Below, one piece after another: positions 1 through 8,819 of a stretch of 64,000 bases of DNA. Each line of letters opens with the position of its first letter. Positions within the stretch are counted from its first letter, which is position 1. A program made the position numbers and the translations under genes. The notes under the pieces were generated by a model. The model did no database searches, was not told the DNA's origin, and saw nothing but the letters and a program-made list of their open reading frames with translations. Origin of the DNA: Paenibacillus sp. NFR01 (GTDB lineage Bacteria; Bacillota; Bacilli; Paenibacillales; Paenibacillaceae); NCBI RefSeq assembly GCF_900111565.1, contig NZ_FOIK01000001.1, positions 682,001 through 746,000 of the forward strand, given 5' to 3'.

Positions 1-294
1 TTCGTCAACGGCCAGCTCCGGATCGATTATGCCGCGGGCTGTGTCTGGCTGCAGGACGAAGAAGTCCATTTAACGCCAAGCGAATATAAGCTGCTGTGTC
101 TGCTTGCCAAACATGTAGGCAAAGTGCTTACGCATAATTACATCCTTCATGAGATTTGGGGTAATCATCCTTACGATACTCCGGCACTGCGCGTCTTTAT
201 GGCGACATTGCGCAAAAAAATCGAGCTGCCCGGCCATCCCAAGCTGATCCAAACCCATATCGGCATCGGGTACCGGATGCTGGCGGAGCAATAA
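1..294 (+). CDS. kdpE: Response regulator KdpE-type, C-terminal part (5' end outside window)
   Basis: The frame is open from base 1 and encodes 97 residues ending at the TAA at 292. They form an OmpR/PhoB-type winged-helix DNA-binding domain: LTPSEYKLL early in the domain, the recognition-helix stretch around LRVFMATLRKK, and the wing HIGIGYRM near the end. The receiver domain lies outside the window. The kdp operon begins about 1.3 kb downstream on the same strand, and KdpE is the OmpR-family activator of kdp, so KdpE is the likely identity. The visible part alone cannot exclude another OmpR-family regulator. An S51 peptidase gene follows after 29 bases. Confidence 0.8.
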   Translation, partial: FVNGQLRIDYAAGCVWLQDEEVHLTPSEYKLLCLLAKHVGKVLTHNYILHEIWGNHPYDTPALRVFMATLRKKIELPGHPKLIQTHIGIGYRMLAEQ

Positions 295-323
295 GAAAAC
301 CTACCGCGACAAGGAGTGATACG

Positions 324-992
324 ATGAAGTTGCTGCTCACCTCTGGAGGCGTTATCAACAAAAGCATTCACGACGCGTTGGTTGACATGCTGGGCAAGCC
401 GATCGCCGACTCGAGCGCCCTGTGCATCCCCACGGCGATGTATGGGCATCCCTGGGTCGGCCCCGGCGTCGAAGCCTGGAAGTTCATCAGCGGGAATTCC
501 GAGAATCCGATGGTCGACCTGGGCTGGAAGTCCGTCGGCGTACTGGAGCTCACTGCGCTGCCAAGCATCGGCAAAGACCGCTGGGAGCCGCTGGTCAGGG
601 AGGCGGATGTCCTGCTGGTATCGGGGGGAGACGCCCTTTACCTGTGCTACTGGATGCGGGAGTCCGGACTGGCAGACCTCTTACCGTCGCTGCGCGCCGT
701 TTATGTGGGAATGAGTGCCGGAAGCATGGTGATGGCACCTAACATCGGGCAATATTTTGTGGGCTGGACGCCGCCCGCCGGTGGCGATGAAACGCTGGGT
801 GTGGTAGATTTTGCGATATTTCCGCATCTGGACCATGAGCTGCTGCCTGATAACACCATGGCTGCTGCGGAGAAATGGGCGGCGGGCATGCAAGGCCCGG
901 CTTATGCGATCGATGATCAGACCGCAATTCAAGTGATAGATGGAGCAGCCGAAGTGGTTTCCGAAGGAAACTGGAACTATTTTTCGCGCTGA
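324..992 (+). CDS. Peptidase E-like (family S51) hydrolase
   Basis: The product is 222 residues, a typical length for dipeptidase E-like proteins of peptidase family S51, which have a class I glutamine-amidotransferase-like fold and use a serine nucleophile. The nucleophile elbow GMSAGS places the candidate serine at residue 131. A glycine-rich VSGGDALYL lies before it and FPHLDHE after it, both typical of the family. The ATG at 324 follows an AAGGAG site. No signal peptide is seen, so it is probably cytosolic. It follows the kdpE end by 29 bases and is closed by a terminator at 1024. The physiological substrate is unknown; S51 enzymes known elsewhere cleave Asp-X dipeptides or cyanophycin-derived peptides. 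Confidence 0.75.
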   Translation: MKLLLTSGGVINKSIHDALVDMLGKPIADSSALCIPTAMYGHPWVGPGVEAWKFISGNSENPMVDLGWKSVGVLELTALPSIGKDRWEPLVREADVLLVSGGDALYLCYWMRESGLADLLPSLRAVYVGMSAGSMVMAPNIGQYFVGWTPPAGGDETLGVVDFAIFPHLDHELLPDNTMAAAEKWAAGMQGPAYAIDDQTAIQVIDGAAEVVSEGNWNYFSR

Positions 993-1023
993 TCTGCACA
1001 AAGCATACAGAAATTAGATAAAG

Positions 1024-1073
1024 AAGAGCTGTCCAAGTAGCCGTTTTACGGCATTGGGGCAGCTCTTTTTTTC
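1024..1073 (+). terminator. Rho-independent terminator after the S51 peptidase gene
   Basis: AAGAGCTGTCC at 1024 pairs with GGGGCAGCTCTT at 1056, with a smaller GCCG/CGGC hairpin in the loop, and is followed by a run of T. Confidence 0.8.
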
Positions 1074-1104
1074 TTTAGGCCATCTTAACTCCGCCGCGCA
1101 AACC

Positions 1105-1120
1105 CTAACCCTATGCTAAT
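1105..1120. promoter_or_regulatory. Possible OmpR-family direct repeat upstream of the 120-residue gene
   Basis: CTAA occurs at 1105 and again at 1116, an 11-bp period. This resembles the pairs at 1538-1586 before the kdp genes and the spacing expected for OmpR/KdpE-type dimers. It is short, so chance is possible. Confidence 0.3.
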
Positions 1121-1180
1121 GGCCGGAATGCTAAGCTTTAGAACGTGGGAGAGAGCAAATGAAGGGCGAGGCGAAGCAAC

Positions 1181-1543
1181 ATGAATGATGTGCCAAGAAT
1201 CGTGGGGCTGATGTGTACCGTGCTGGTCGTTTTATATGCGGCGCGCAAAATCACGTTCCGCCTGGAGCTTATAAGAAGCTCGCAGGAGATCGGAGCCTTA
1301 CCGTATGAAGACAGTGCAATCTATAAAGCCGCACAGGCATTTGCGTCGGGGCGTCCCGCGGATGAGGTGAAGCAAGGGTTATCCGGCAGCTATCAGCTGA
1401 ATCCCGGTGACGCGGAGCGGATTATAGCCGCAGCCCTGCCGAACCGGGCCGATGTGGACGGCGGGTACGGCGCATTTTTGCAGGCCGTAAACGATGTGCT
1501 TGGCGGGGACGTTTATCAGCGAACGCTTTTTCGAGAATCTTAA
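1181..1543 (+). CDS. Unrecognised small membrane-anchored protein upstream of kdp
   Basis: This 120-residue protein is not recognised. The first 20 or so residues (VGLMCTVLVVLYAA) form one hydrophobic segment, followed by a soluble part of about 95 residues with a predicted helix around PYEDSAIYKAAQAFASG. The ATG at 1181 is preferred because the earlier ATG at 1157 runs into a stop; the ribosome site (GGGCGAGG) is weak. The gene lies between the peptidase terminator and the kdp operon, and its stop codon overlaps the first repeat of the putative KdpE operator at 1538. Placement suggests, but does not show, a link with potassium uptake. Confidence 0.6.
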   Translation: MNDVPRIVGLMCTVLVVLYAARKITFRLELIRSSQEIGALPYEDSAIYKAAQAFASGRPADEVKQGLSGSYQLNPGDAERIIAAALPNRADVDGGYGAFLQAVNDVLGGDVYQRTLFRES

Positions 1544-1586
1544 TGCGATCTTAATTTCGCACCTGAAGTCCTAATCCTGACTTAAT
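1538..1586. promoter_or_regulatory. Putative KdpE-type operator: two pairs of 11-bp direct repeats
   Basis: TCTTAAT occurs at 1538 and 1549, and the related TCCTAAT and ACTTAAT occur at 1569 and 1580. Each pair has an exact 11-bp period, as expected for OmpR/PhoB-family dimers bound head to tail. The block sits about 50 bases before the first small kdp gene, where an activator site would be placed, and a KdpE-type regulator is encoded nearby. The assignment to KdpE is inference. Confidence 0.5.
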
Positions 1587-1638
1587 GCGGGAAATGTTAC
1601 TCTGATTTACGAGACAGATAGAGAGGGAGGGAGATCCG

Positions 1639-1749
1639 ATGATGGATCTGGTGATGATACTCAGCTTGGCCGCCGCCTTTGGACTGGTGTATTCATTCAT
1701 AATCTGGTGCGGGCGAGTCGTAGGCGAAGCGGAGGGAGAACGTTCATGA
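1639..1749 (+). CDS. 36-residue single-span membrane peptide at the head of the kdp operon
   Basis: An ATG at 1639 (a second ATG follows at 1642) opens a 36-codon frame that begins with one hydrophobic span (MILSLAAAFGLVYSFIIW) and ends in a charged tail, GEAEGERS. A GGGAGGGAGA ribosome site lies 7 to 8 bases upstream. Its stop overlaps the kdpF start in an ATGA arrangement, so the two are probably translationally coupled. It resembles the short extra peptide often found before kdpF in kdp operons, but I cannot name it. A role as an accessory peptide in the KdpFABC complex is inference only. Confidence 0.65.
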   Translation: MMDLVMILSLAAAFGLVYSFIIWCGRVVGEAEGERS

Positions 1750-1823
1750 GCATCGTTGGCGTATTGACCGTACTGCTGTTTGCGTATCTGGTTTACGTTC
1801 TGGTGAACCCGGAGAAATTCTAA
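1746..1823 (+). CDS. kdpF: Potassium-transporting ATPase subunit KdpF
   Basis: The 25-residue product is one transmembrane helix ending in the characteristic YVLVNPEKF, which matches the conserved KdpF tail (YxLxxPEKF). KdpF is a small lipid-like stabilising subunit of the KdpFABC high-affinity potassium pump in the cytoplasmic membrane. The ATG at 1746 overlaps the stop of the preceding 36-codon gene by four bases. kdpA follows after 36 bases. Genes this small are often missed in annotation. Confidence 0.9.
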   Translation: MSIVGVLTVLLFAYLVYVLVNPEKF

Positions 1824-1859
1824 AATGAACGGTTACGAATAGGTTGAGGAGGGCATAAC

Positions 1860-3542
1860 ATGGCCATTTTACAGATGGTTGCGGTCATTGTAATTTCAAT
1901 TTTGCTGGTAAAGCCGGTGGGAAGCTATATTTATCACGTGTTCTCGGATAGGCCCAACCGTACGGATAAGATATTCGGTCCACTGGAAAAAGGAATATAT
2001 GCGTTTAGCGGTTTGCGGAAGCGGCCGCATATGAACTGGAAGCGGTATGCGATCAGCCTGCTGCTGACGAACGTAGTCCTGCTGGCAGTAAGCTATATCA
2101 TTTTGCGCATTCAAAGCGGGCTGCCGCTGAATCCAAACGGAATCGGCGACATGCAGCCTACGCTCATCTTTAATACCGTTATCGCCTTCATGTCCAATAC
2201 GGATCTTCAGCATTACAGCGGCGAAACGGGCTTGTCGTATCTCTCGCAAATGGTCGTCATCATGATGATGATGTTTACGTCGGCCGCTTCCGGGATCGTT
2301 GTTGCGATCGCCATCATTCGCGGGATCACGAGCAAAGGAAAAACGCTGGGGAACTTCTTCACCGATTTTGTCAAAGTGCATACCCGCCTGCTGATTCCGC
2401 TTGCGATCATTGTGACGCTGCTCCTGGTGGCCCTCAAGGTTCCACAGACGTTAAGCCCGACTGTAGAAGCGACAACCATCGAGGGCCAGCACCAAAAAAT
2501 CGCGATCGGACCGGTGGCGTCGCTGGTCTCCATCAAACATCTGGGTACGAACGGCGGGGGCTTCTTCGGGGTCAACTCCGCGCATCCGTTTGAGAATCCG
2601 AACCCGCTGACGAACGTCATCGAAATCTTGTCGATGTGCTGCATCCCGATGGCGCTCACCTACACGTTCGGGAAATTTGCCAAAAATCAGAAGCAGGGCT
2701 GGGTCATCTTCGGAGCCATGTTTATCCTGTTTATCGGGTTCCTGTCCGCGGCCTATACCGCTGAGCTTCGGGGCAATCCGGCGGTGAATGCGCTGGGTAT
2801 CGACGCTTCGCAGGGCAGCATGGAAGGCAAGGAGGTCCGCTTCGGCATTGCCCAATCGGCATTGTTCACTACCGTTACCACCGCTTTTACGACGGGCTCG
2901 GTCAATAACATGCATGATACCCTGACGCCGCTCGGCGGGTTGGTTCCGCTGGCGCTGATGATGCTTAATAACGTGTTTGGCGGCGACGGCGTCGGGTTGA
3001 TTAACATGCTGATGTATGCTGTCCTCGCGGTCTTCCTGTGCGGATTAATGGTGGGACGGACGCCGGAATTCATGGGCCGCAAAATCGAAGCAAAGGAAAT
3101 GAAGCTGATTGCCATTGCAATTCTGATTCATCCGTTCATTATTCTGGCGCCGACAGCGATCGCTTTCTTGACGGATCTTGGAAAAGGAGCCATCAGCAAT
3201 CCGGGCTTCCACGGCATTTCGCAAGTCCTGTATGAATATACGTCAGCCGCCGCGAACAACGGTTCAGGGTTTGAGGGACTCGGAGACAATACGCCGTTCT
3301 GGAATATTTCCACCGGCCTGGTCATGCTGTTTGGTCGGTACATTTCCATGGTGGCCCTGCTTGGCGTCGCCGGTTCGCTGGTCTCCAAGCAATGGGTCCC
3401 TGAGACGATCGGTACGCTGCGTACCGATACGAAATTGTTTACGGGCATCCTGATCGGCGTCGTGCTGATCATCGGTGCGCTGACCTTTCTGCCGGCGCTT
3501 GTCCTTGGACCGATTGCCGAGCATTTGACACTCCTGAAATAG
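1860..3542 (+). CDS. kdpA: Potassium-transporting ATPase subunit KdpA
   Basis: The 560-residue length fits KdpA, the channel-like subunit of the Kdp pump that binds and translocates K+. The sequence has about ten hydrophobic spans. Its clearest signature is the selectivity-filter stretch [19 protein letters not shown] at about residues 229-247. GTNGGGFF is intact, while the usual Asn-Ala after it is Gly-Val here. The ATG at 1860 has a GAGGAGGG ribosome site. The gene lies in the order F-A-B-C, with kdpB 13 bases downstream, and is probably induced by potassium limitation through KdpE. Confidence 0.97.
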   Translation: MAILQMVAVIVISILLVKPVGSYIYHVFSDRPNRTDKIFGPLEKGIYAFSGLRKRPHMNWKRYAISLLLTNVVLLAVSYIILRIQSGLPLNPNGIGDMQPTLIFNTVIAFMSNTDLQHYSGETGLSYLSQMVVIMMMMFTSAASGIVVAIAIIRGITSKGKTLGNFFTDFVKVHTRLLIPLAIIVTLLLVALKVPQTLSPTVEATTIEGQHQKIAIGPVASLVSIKHLGTNGGGFFGVNSAHPFENPNPLTNVIEILSMCCIPMALTYTFGKFAKNQKQGWVIFGAMFILFIGFLSAAYTAELRGNPAVNALGIDASQGSMEGKEVRFGIAQSALFTTVTTAFTTGSVNNMHDTLTPLGGLVPLALMMLNNVFGGDGVGLINMLMYAVLAVFLCGLMVGRTPEFMGRKIEAKEMKLIAIAILIHPFIILAPTAIAFLTDLGKGAISNPGFHGISQVLYEYTSAAANNGSGFEGLGDNTPFWNISTGLVMLFGRYISMVALLGVAGSLVSKQWVPETIGTLRTDTKLFTGILIGVVLIIGALTFLPALVLGPIAEHLTLLK

Positions 3543-3555
3543 AAGAGGTGAGATC

Positions 3556-5586
3556 ATGAATCCGAATCGAAAAAGCATGCTTTCCAAGGAGATTGCCAAA
3601 AGAGCCCTCCTGGACAGCCTGATCAAATGCAATCCTCTTACCATGATGAAAAATCCGGTCATGTTCGTCGTTGAAATCGGAACCTTCGTCGTTCTGTTGA
3701 TGACGGTGTTTCCCGGTTATTTTAACACGCAAGACGACATCGGCTTTAATCTGTCGGTCTTCCTGATCCTGCTCTTTACGGTGTTGTTCGCCAACTTCGC
3801 GGAAGCCTTGGCGGAAGGCCGGGGGAAGGCACAAGCCGCCACGCTGAAGAAAACGAAAAAAGAAATTAACGCGAATAAAGTGGTCGGCGGCGGCATTAAA
3901 GTCGTGCCATCGACAGAGCTGCTCAAGAACGACATCGTCATCGTTTCCCAGGGAGAAATGATACCCGGCGACGGCGAAGTGATCGAAGGCCTGGCTTCGG
4001 TCGATGAGTCGGCGATAACAGGCGAATCCGCACCTGTCATTAAAGAGGCCGGCGGCGATTTCAGCTCCGTGACCGGCGGAACACGCGTCGTCAGCGACCG
4101 GATTACCGTACGGATTACGAGCGACCCCGGCGAGACCTTTATCGACCGCATGATTGCGCTCGTTGAAGGCGCCAAGCGGCAGAAGACGCCAAACGAAATC
4201 GCGCTGAATACGCTGCTGGTCAGTCTTACGCTGATCTTCCTGATTGTTGTGGTTACGCTGGGACCGATGGCCGACTATCTCGGGATCAAGCTTGAAATTC
4301 CGGTACTCATCTCGCTGCTGGTTTGCCTGATCCCGACAACGATCGGGGGATTGCTATCCGCCATCGGCATTGCCGGAATGGACCGCGTGACCCGTTTCAA
4401 TGTGCTGGCCATGTCGGGAAAAGCGGTGGAAGCGGCCGGAGACATTGATACTATGATATTGGATAAAACGGGCACGATCACTTTCGGGAACCGGATGGCC
4501 AGCGAGTTCATTCCGGTCGGCGAAGCTTCAACGGAGACGGTCGGCGGATGGGCCGCCGTCAGCTCGTTGAAGGACGAAACGCCGGAAGGGCGCTCGGTCC
4601 TTGAATTAATGAAGAAAAACGGGCTTGCCTATCCCGCAAATCTGGCGGAAGGCGCGGAATTCATTGAATTCAAAGCGGAAACCCGCATGAGCGGCATTGA
4701 CCTGCCGGATGGACGAAAGGTGCGCAAGGGCGCGGTGGATTCCGTGAAAAAATGGGTGCAGGCCCAGGGCGGCCTGATTCCGCAGGACCTGGATGCAAAG
4801 GGCAACGCGATCGCCTCCGAAGGCGGGACGCCGCTGGCCGTTGCCGTCGACAACCGGATCTTCGGATTAATCTACCTGAAGGACACCGTAAAACCCGGGA
4901 TGCGCGAACGTTTCGACCAGCTGCGCAAAATGGGAATCAAAACGATCATGTGTACCGGAGACAATCCGCTGACCGCCGCAACGATCGCTTCGGAAGCGGG
5001 CGTGGACGATTTTATTGCGGAAAGCAAGCCGGAAGACAAGATTGCCGTCATCAAACGCGAACAAGCCGCAGGTAAGCTGGTCGCCATGACCGGCGATGGT
5101 ACGAATGACGCTCCGGCGCTTGCGCAGGCCGACGTGGGCCTGGCAATGAACAGCGGTACCACCGCCGCGAAAGAGGCCGCCAACATGGTTGACTTGGATT
5201 CCGACCCCTCAAAGATCATCGAGGTGGTTGCGATCGGCAAGCAATTGCTGATGACGCGCGGCGCCTTGACCACGTTCAGCATTGCGAACGATGTCGCCAA
5301 ATATTTTGCGATTATTCCGGCGATGTTCATGCTGGCGATCCCGAAATTAAGCGTGCTGAATATTATGGGGCTCGGTTCTCCGGTATCGGCGATACTATCG
5401 GCACTGGTCTTCAATGCGGTCATTATTCCGCTGCTGATTCCGCTTGCGATGAAGGGCGTCGCCTATAAACCGACGAGCTCGGCGAAGCTGCTTAGCCGGA
5501 ACTTGTTCGTCTACGGGCTGGGCGGCCTGATCGCCCCGTTCGTCGGAATCAAGCTGATCGACCTGATCGTTCATTTATGGGTGTAA
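3556..5586 (+). CDS. kdpB: Potassium-transporting P-type ATPase subunit KdpB
   Basis: The 676-residue product is the catalytic P-type ATPase subunit that powers KdpA. Family signatures are present in order. The actuator loop has ITGESAPV (about 154-161), the phosphorylation motif DKTGT has its aspartate at residue 303, and the hinge motif GDGTNDAPA is near residue 513. Hydrophobic spans flank the cytoplasmic domains. An AGAGGTGA ribosome site precedes the ATG. It sits between kdpA and kdpC with short gaps, consistent with one transcript. Nothing suggests loss of function. Confidence 0.97.
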   Translation: MNPNRKSMLSKEIAKRALLDSLIKCNPLTMMKNPVMFVVEIGTFVVLLMTVFPGYFNTQDDIGFNLSVFLILLFTVLFANFAEALAEGRGKAQAATLKKTKKEINANKVVGGGIKVVPSTELLKNDIVIVSQGEMIPGDGEVIEGLASVDESAITGESAPVIKEAGGDFSSVTGGTRVVSDRITVRITSDPGETFIDRMIALVEGAKRQKTPNEIALNTLLVSLTLIFLIVVVTLGPMADYLGIKLEIPVLISLLVCLIPTTIGGLLSAIGIAGMDRVTRFNVLAMSGKAVEAAGDIDTMILDKTGTITFGNRMASEFIPVGEASTETVGGWAAVSSLKDETPEGRSVLELMKKNGLAYPANLAEGAEFIEFKAETRMSGIDLPDGRKVRKGAVDSVKKWVQAQGGLIPQDLDAKGNAIASEGGTPLAVAVDNRIFGLIYLKDTVKPGMRERFDQLRKMGIKTIMCTGDNPLTAATIASEAGVDDFIAESKPEDKIAVIKREQAAGKLVAMTGDGTNDAPALAQADVGLAMNSGTTAAKEAANMVDLDSDPSKIIEVVAIGKQLLMTRGALTTFSIANDVAKYFAIIPAMFMLAIPKLSVLNIMGLGSPVSAILSALVFNAVIIPLLIPLAMKGVAYKPTSSAKLLSRNLFVYGLGGLIAPFVGIKLIDLIVHLWV

Positions 5587-5619
5587 CGGATACGTCTCAC
5601 AGAGAGGAATGGGATTGAC

Positions 5620-6225
5620 ATGAACTATACGGAAGAACATGAAGTGGAACCTTCGCGGGGAGCGTACTGGTTGTCCATGGTTCGCCTAAGCGTGCTGTTT
5701 ATCGTGTTATGCGGCTTGATTTACCCGCTGGTGTGCACCGGGCTGGCTAATCTTTTGATGCCCGGCCAAGCGAAGGGCAGCATAATCAAAGATGCATCCG
5801 GACAAATCGTCGGCTCCGAATTGATCGGGCAAAATTTTACGGACCCGAAATATTTTCAAGGCCGGGTATCCAGCATCGAATATAATGCCGAAGCCTCGGG
5901 TACAAACAACTATGCGCCTTCCAATGCGGATATGCTGAAACGGACCGAAGATTCGATAAAGGCCTGGCAAGCGGCCAATCCGGATGTTCCGGTCAGCAAG
6001 CTGCCGGTCGACCTGATTACCAATTCCGGCTCGGGCCTTGATCCGCATATCACGCCGGAATCGGCGCGGGTCCAAATCCCGCGGATCAGTAAATTGACCG
6101 GCCTTAGTGCCGATGAATTGGAGCAGCTGGTGGAGAAGCATACCGAAGGCAAAGACCTGGGACTGTTCGGCGAACCGCGCGTCAACGTACTGCGATTGAA
6201 TCTGGACCTTCGCGGGCATCTCTAA
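5620..6225 (+). CDS. kdpC: Potassium-transporting ATPase subunit KdpC
   Basis: The 201-residue product has one N-terminal membrane span ([19 protein letters not shown], about residues 23-41) and a soluble outer domain, the KdpC architecture. Family stretches include [16 protein letters not shown] and, near the end, [10 protein letters not shown]. KdpC stabilises the KdpA-KdpB complex and is proposed to aid potassium affinity. The start follows an AGAGAGGAA ribosome site. The KdpD-like gene begins 20 bases after the stop, so it probably shares the transcript. Confidence 0.95.
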   Translation: MNYTEEHEVEPSRGAYWLSMVRLSVLFIVLCGLIYPLVCTGLANLLMPGQAKGSIIKDASGQIVGSELIGQNFTDPKYFQGRVSSIEYNAEASGTNNYAPSNADMLKRTEDSIKAWQAANPDVPVSKLPVDLITNSGSGLDPHITPESARVQIPRISKLTGLSADELEQLVEKHTEGKDLGLFGEPRVNVLRLNLDLRGHL

Positions 6226-6245
6226 AACCGGTCAGGGGCTGACTT

Positions 6246-8636
6246 ATGGTACATTTTAAACGAAAAACACCGGAGGAACTGTTGTATTCGATTTACAAGC
6301 TCCACCGCGGCAGGCTTAAAATCATTATCGGCTCGGTCAGCGGCTCCGGTAAAACGTATCATATGCTGCAGGAAGGCAAGCAATTGCAGCAGCAGGGAAT
6401 TGATGTCGTCTGCTGCGGCGTATCGACGATGCAGCGGACGGAAACGGTGGAACAGCTCAAAGATATGCAGCGGCTCCCCAGCATTCACTGGCAGAAGAAT
6501 GGCGTAGAGCAAAAGGATCTGCCGCTTGATGCCCTGATCGAACGCAATCCGGAAGTGGTGCTGGTGGACGGTTTGGCCCACCGCAACCGCGACGGCGCCA
6601 GGTTCGCCACCCGGCTGGAGGACATCCGCTATTTAATGGACCAGGGTATCAGCGTCATTACAACGATCAATGTGTATGAGCTGGAGGGCGTGGAACAGCA
6701 AATCTTCAAGATGACCGGAATCAAAGCCGAGGAAACGGTGCCGATGAACACGTTGGACATGGCGGACGAAGTCAGGCTGATCGACGTATCGCCGGAAACG
6801 ATCCTAAAGCGCCTGGAAGAGGGCATCCTGGGGGACAAGGCGCATCCGGCGCTGTCCAAACGGGGCAACCTGGGCGTGCTCCGGGAGCTTGCGCTCCGGC
6901 TGGTGGCGGAGGGCGTAAATGATACGCTGGAGAAGCACCGCGAGGAACAAGGGCTGCTCGGGCCTTCCGGCGCCGCCGAGCGGATACTGGTGTCCGCCCA
7001 ATATCACTGGAACGGTTCGCTCTATGTGCGCAGAGGGCAGCAGATTGCCAAACGCCTGGGAGGCGACATGATCGTCGTATCGTTCGTGCTGGCAAAGAAG
7101 CCGCTGACGAAAGAACAGCAGGCCTTCCGGCAATCGATCATGAAGCTGGTCAAACGGATTGAAGCGCGGTTCGAGGAGTTGAAGCTACCGAATTTGCGCC
7201 GTCTTCCCGCCTCGCTCGTCCAGTATGCCATTCAGAACAATGTCACCCGGATTGTGATGGGCCATTCCCAGAAGAATCATTGGCAGGAATTCTGGCAGGG
7301 TTCGATTGCGAACCGGGTGCTGCGGGGAACCCGCAACATCGATATTTTTCTGATGGCGGACCGGGCACGGGAGGAGGGCGAACGGATATTGCCCGTAAAG
7401 TCCGGACCGAAAAGGCAAGAGGAGACGTTCCACCGCTTAAGCGACGCGGAAATGCAAAAGAAGCTGGATTCCATCCGGCGGGGGACGTTCAAGGTCTATA
7501 TCGGCGCAGCGCCGGGCGTGGGCAAAACGTATAAAATGCTTCAGGAGGGCAATCTCCTGCAGCGTAAAGGAATCGACGTCGTGATCGGGCTGCTCGAGAC
7601 CCACGGACGGAAGGAAACCACCCAGCAGATCGGCGAGTTGACGATGATTCCGCGGGCACAAATTACGTATCAATATGCTCAAACAGGGCAATCCACGCAA
7701 ACCGTAGACTCGGCCCCATCCGTTTCATCCGCGCGCCAATCGGTACGCCTGGAGGAGATGGATGTCGAGGCGATTATTGCCCGTCACCCCGAGGTGGTGC
7801 TGGTCGACGAGCTGGCCCATACGAATGTACCCGGCAGCGCTACGCGCAAACGGTACGAGGACGTGCTCCGGCTGCTGGAGGCGGGAATCTCCGTCATCAC
7901 CACCGTCAATGTGCAGCATCTGGAGAGCCTGAATGATGCCGTTGAGCAGCTGACCGGCGTCCGTGTCAGGGAGACGGTGCCCGATGCCATCCTCAAAATG
8001 GCCAATGAAATCGAACTGATCGACATCACGCCGCAAATGCTTCAGGACCGCATGAGGGAAGGAAAGATCTATGCCAGAGAGAAAATCAACCAGGCGCTGG
8101 ATTCTTTTTTTAGAATCGGCAACCTGATCGCCCTCCGGGAATTGGCGCTAAGGGAGATTGCGGATGATGTAGACGAGCGGCTGGAAGCGTGGGACCGGGA
8201 CTCCGCACTGCGCGGCGCCTGGGCCCGCCGGGAAGTCATCTTCGTCTGCGTGGATTTGGATCCGCGTGCCGAGCGTCTGATTCGCCGCGGATTCCGGATC
8301 GCCCACCGCTTGAAAGCGGAGTGGTATGTGCATTACGCCCAGTGCGGGTCAGGTTTGGTTCCGCAAAAGCAAAAGCAGCTCGATGCCTTGCGGCTGTTAA
8401 CCGAAAGGCTGGGCGGTAAAATAGAAGTGACAGTAACCGAGGGCAACCGTAAGATTCACCGGCATTTGCTGGACCGGATAAATGAAGTGGGGACGACCCA
8501 GCTGATCATCGGCCAGTCGCGCAAGCCCCGGTGGCTGACCTTACTGAGAGAGACGTTTGTCCACTACCTGCTCCGAAACGCCCGGCATCTGGATATGCTG
8601 ATCGTCGCGGATTTCGACCCGCTGGTTCATGAGTGA
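6246..8636 (+). CDS. Kinase-less KdpD-like sensor with duplicated KdpD-Usp module
   Basis: The 796-residue protein contains two tandem copies of the N-terminal KdpD sensor. Copy 1 has a divergent P-loop-like GSVSGSGKT at 29-37, VDGLAHRN in place of the usual VDELAHTN, and a universal-stress-like domain from about 246 to 372. Copy 2 has the standard GAAPGVGKT at 420-428, VDELAHTN, and a second Usp-like domain from about 663 to 790. The protein stops where the four membrane spans, GAF and histidine kinase of full KdpD would begin, so it cannot phosphorylate KdpE. It ends the kdp operon. In other Firmicutes the KdpD Usp domain binds c-di-AMP; binding here is inference. A full-length KdpD may lie upstream of the window. 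Confidence 0.9.
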   Translation: MVHFKRKTPEELLYSIYKLHRGRLKIIIGSVSGSGKTYHMLQEGKQLQQQGIDVVCCGVSTMQRTETVEQLKDMQRLPSIHWQKNGVEQKDLPLDALIERNPEVVLVDGLAHRNRDGARFATRLEDIRYLMDQGISVITTINVYELEGVEQQIFKMTGIKAEETVPMNTLDMADEVRLIDVSPETILKRLEEGILGDKAHPALSKRGNLGVLRELALRLVAEGVNDTLEKHREEQGLLGPSGAAERILVSAQYHWNGSLYVRRGQQIAKRLGGDMIVVSFVLAKKPLTKEQQAFRQSIMKLVKRIEARFEELKLPNLRRLPASLVQYAIQNNVTRIVMGHSQKNHWQEFWQGSIANRVLRGTRNIDIFLMADRAREEGERILPVKSGPKRQEETFHRLSDAEMQKKLDSIRRGTFKVYIGAAPGVGKTYKMLQEGNLLQRKGIDVVIGLLETHGRKETTQQIGELTMIPRAQITYQYAQTGQSTQTVDSAPSVSSARQSVRLEEMDVEAIIARHPEVVLVDELAHTNVPGSATRKRYEDVLRLLEAGISVITTVNVQHLESLNDAVEQLTGVRVRETVPDAILKMANEIELIDITPQMLQDRMREGKIYAREKINQALDSFFRIGNLIALRELALREIADDVDERLEAWDRDSALRGAWARREVIFVCVDLDPRAERLIRRGFRIAHRLKAEWYVHYAQCGSGLVPQKQKQLDALRLLTERLGGKIEVTVTEGNRKIHRHLLDRINEVGTTQLIIGQSRKPRWLTLLRETFVHYLLRNARHLDMLIVADFDPLVHE

Positions 8637-8711
8637 ACCGCCCGAGCCCAAAGAAGCATTTAATAGAATTATATAGCTGTGCCAGCGTTACATTACGCGC
8701 CATACAGTAAG

Positions 8712-8736
8712 GCGGAACCGGCGGTTCCGCTTTTTT
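8712..8736 (+). terminator. Terminator of the kdp operon
   Basis: GCGGAACC at 8712 and GGTTCCGC at 8723 form a perfect 8-bp stem with a 3-base loop, followed by six T. Confidence 0.9.
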
Positions 8737-8819
8737 CATATCCTCGTTCCGGATCATACAGGTATAATTGGAGTATGGTTTAGATAAAAACGGAACTTAC
8801 GGCTAACGGAGGATGGACA

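Noticed and set aside
4872..5423. A 183-codon minus-strand frame within kdpB
   Set aside because: It is a shadow of the kdpB reading frame with no ribosome site or domain.
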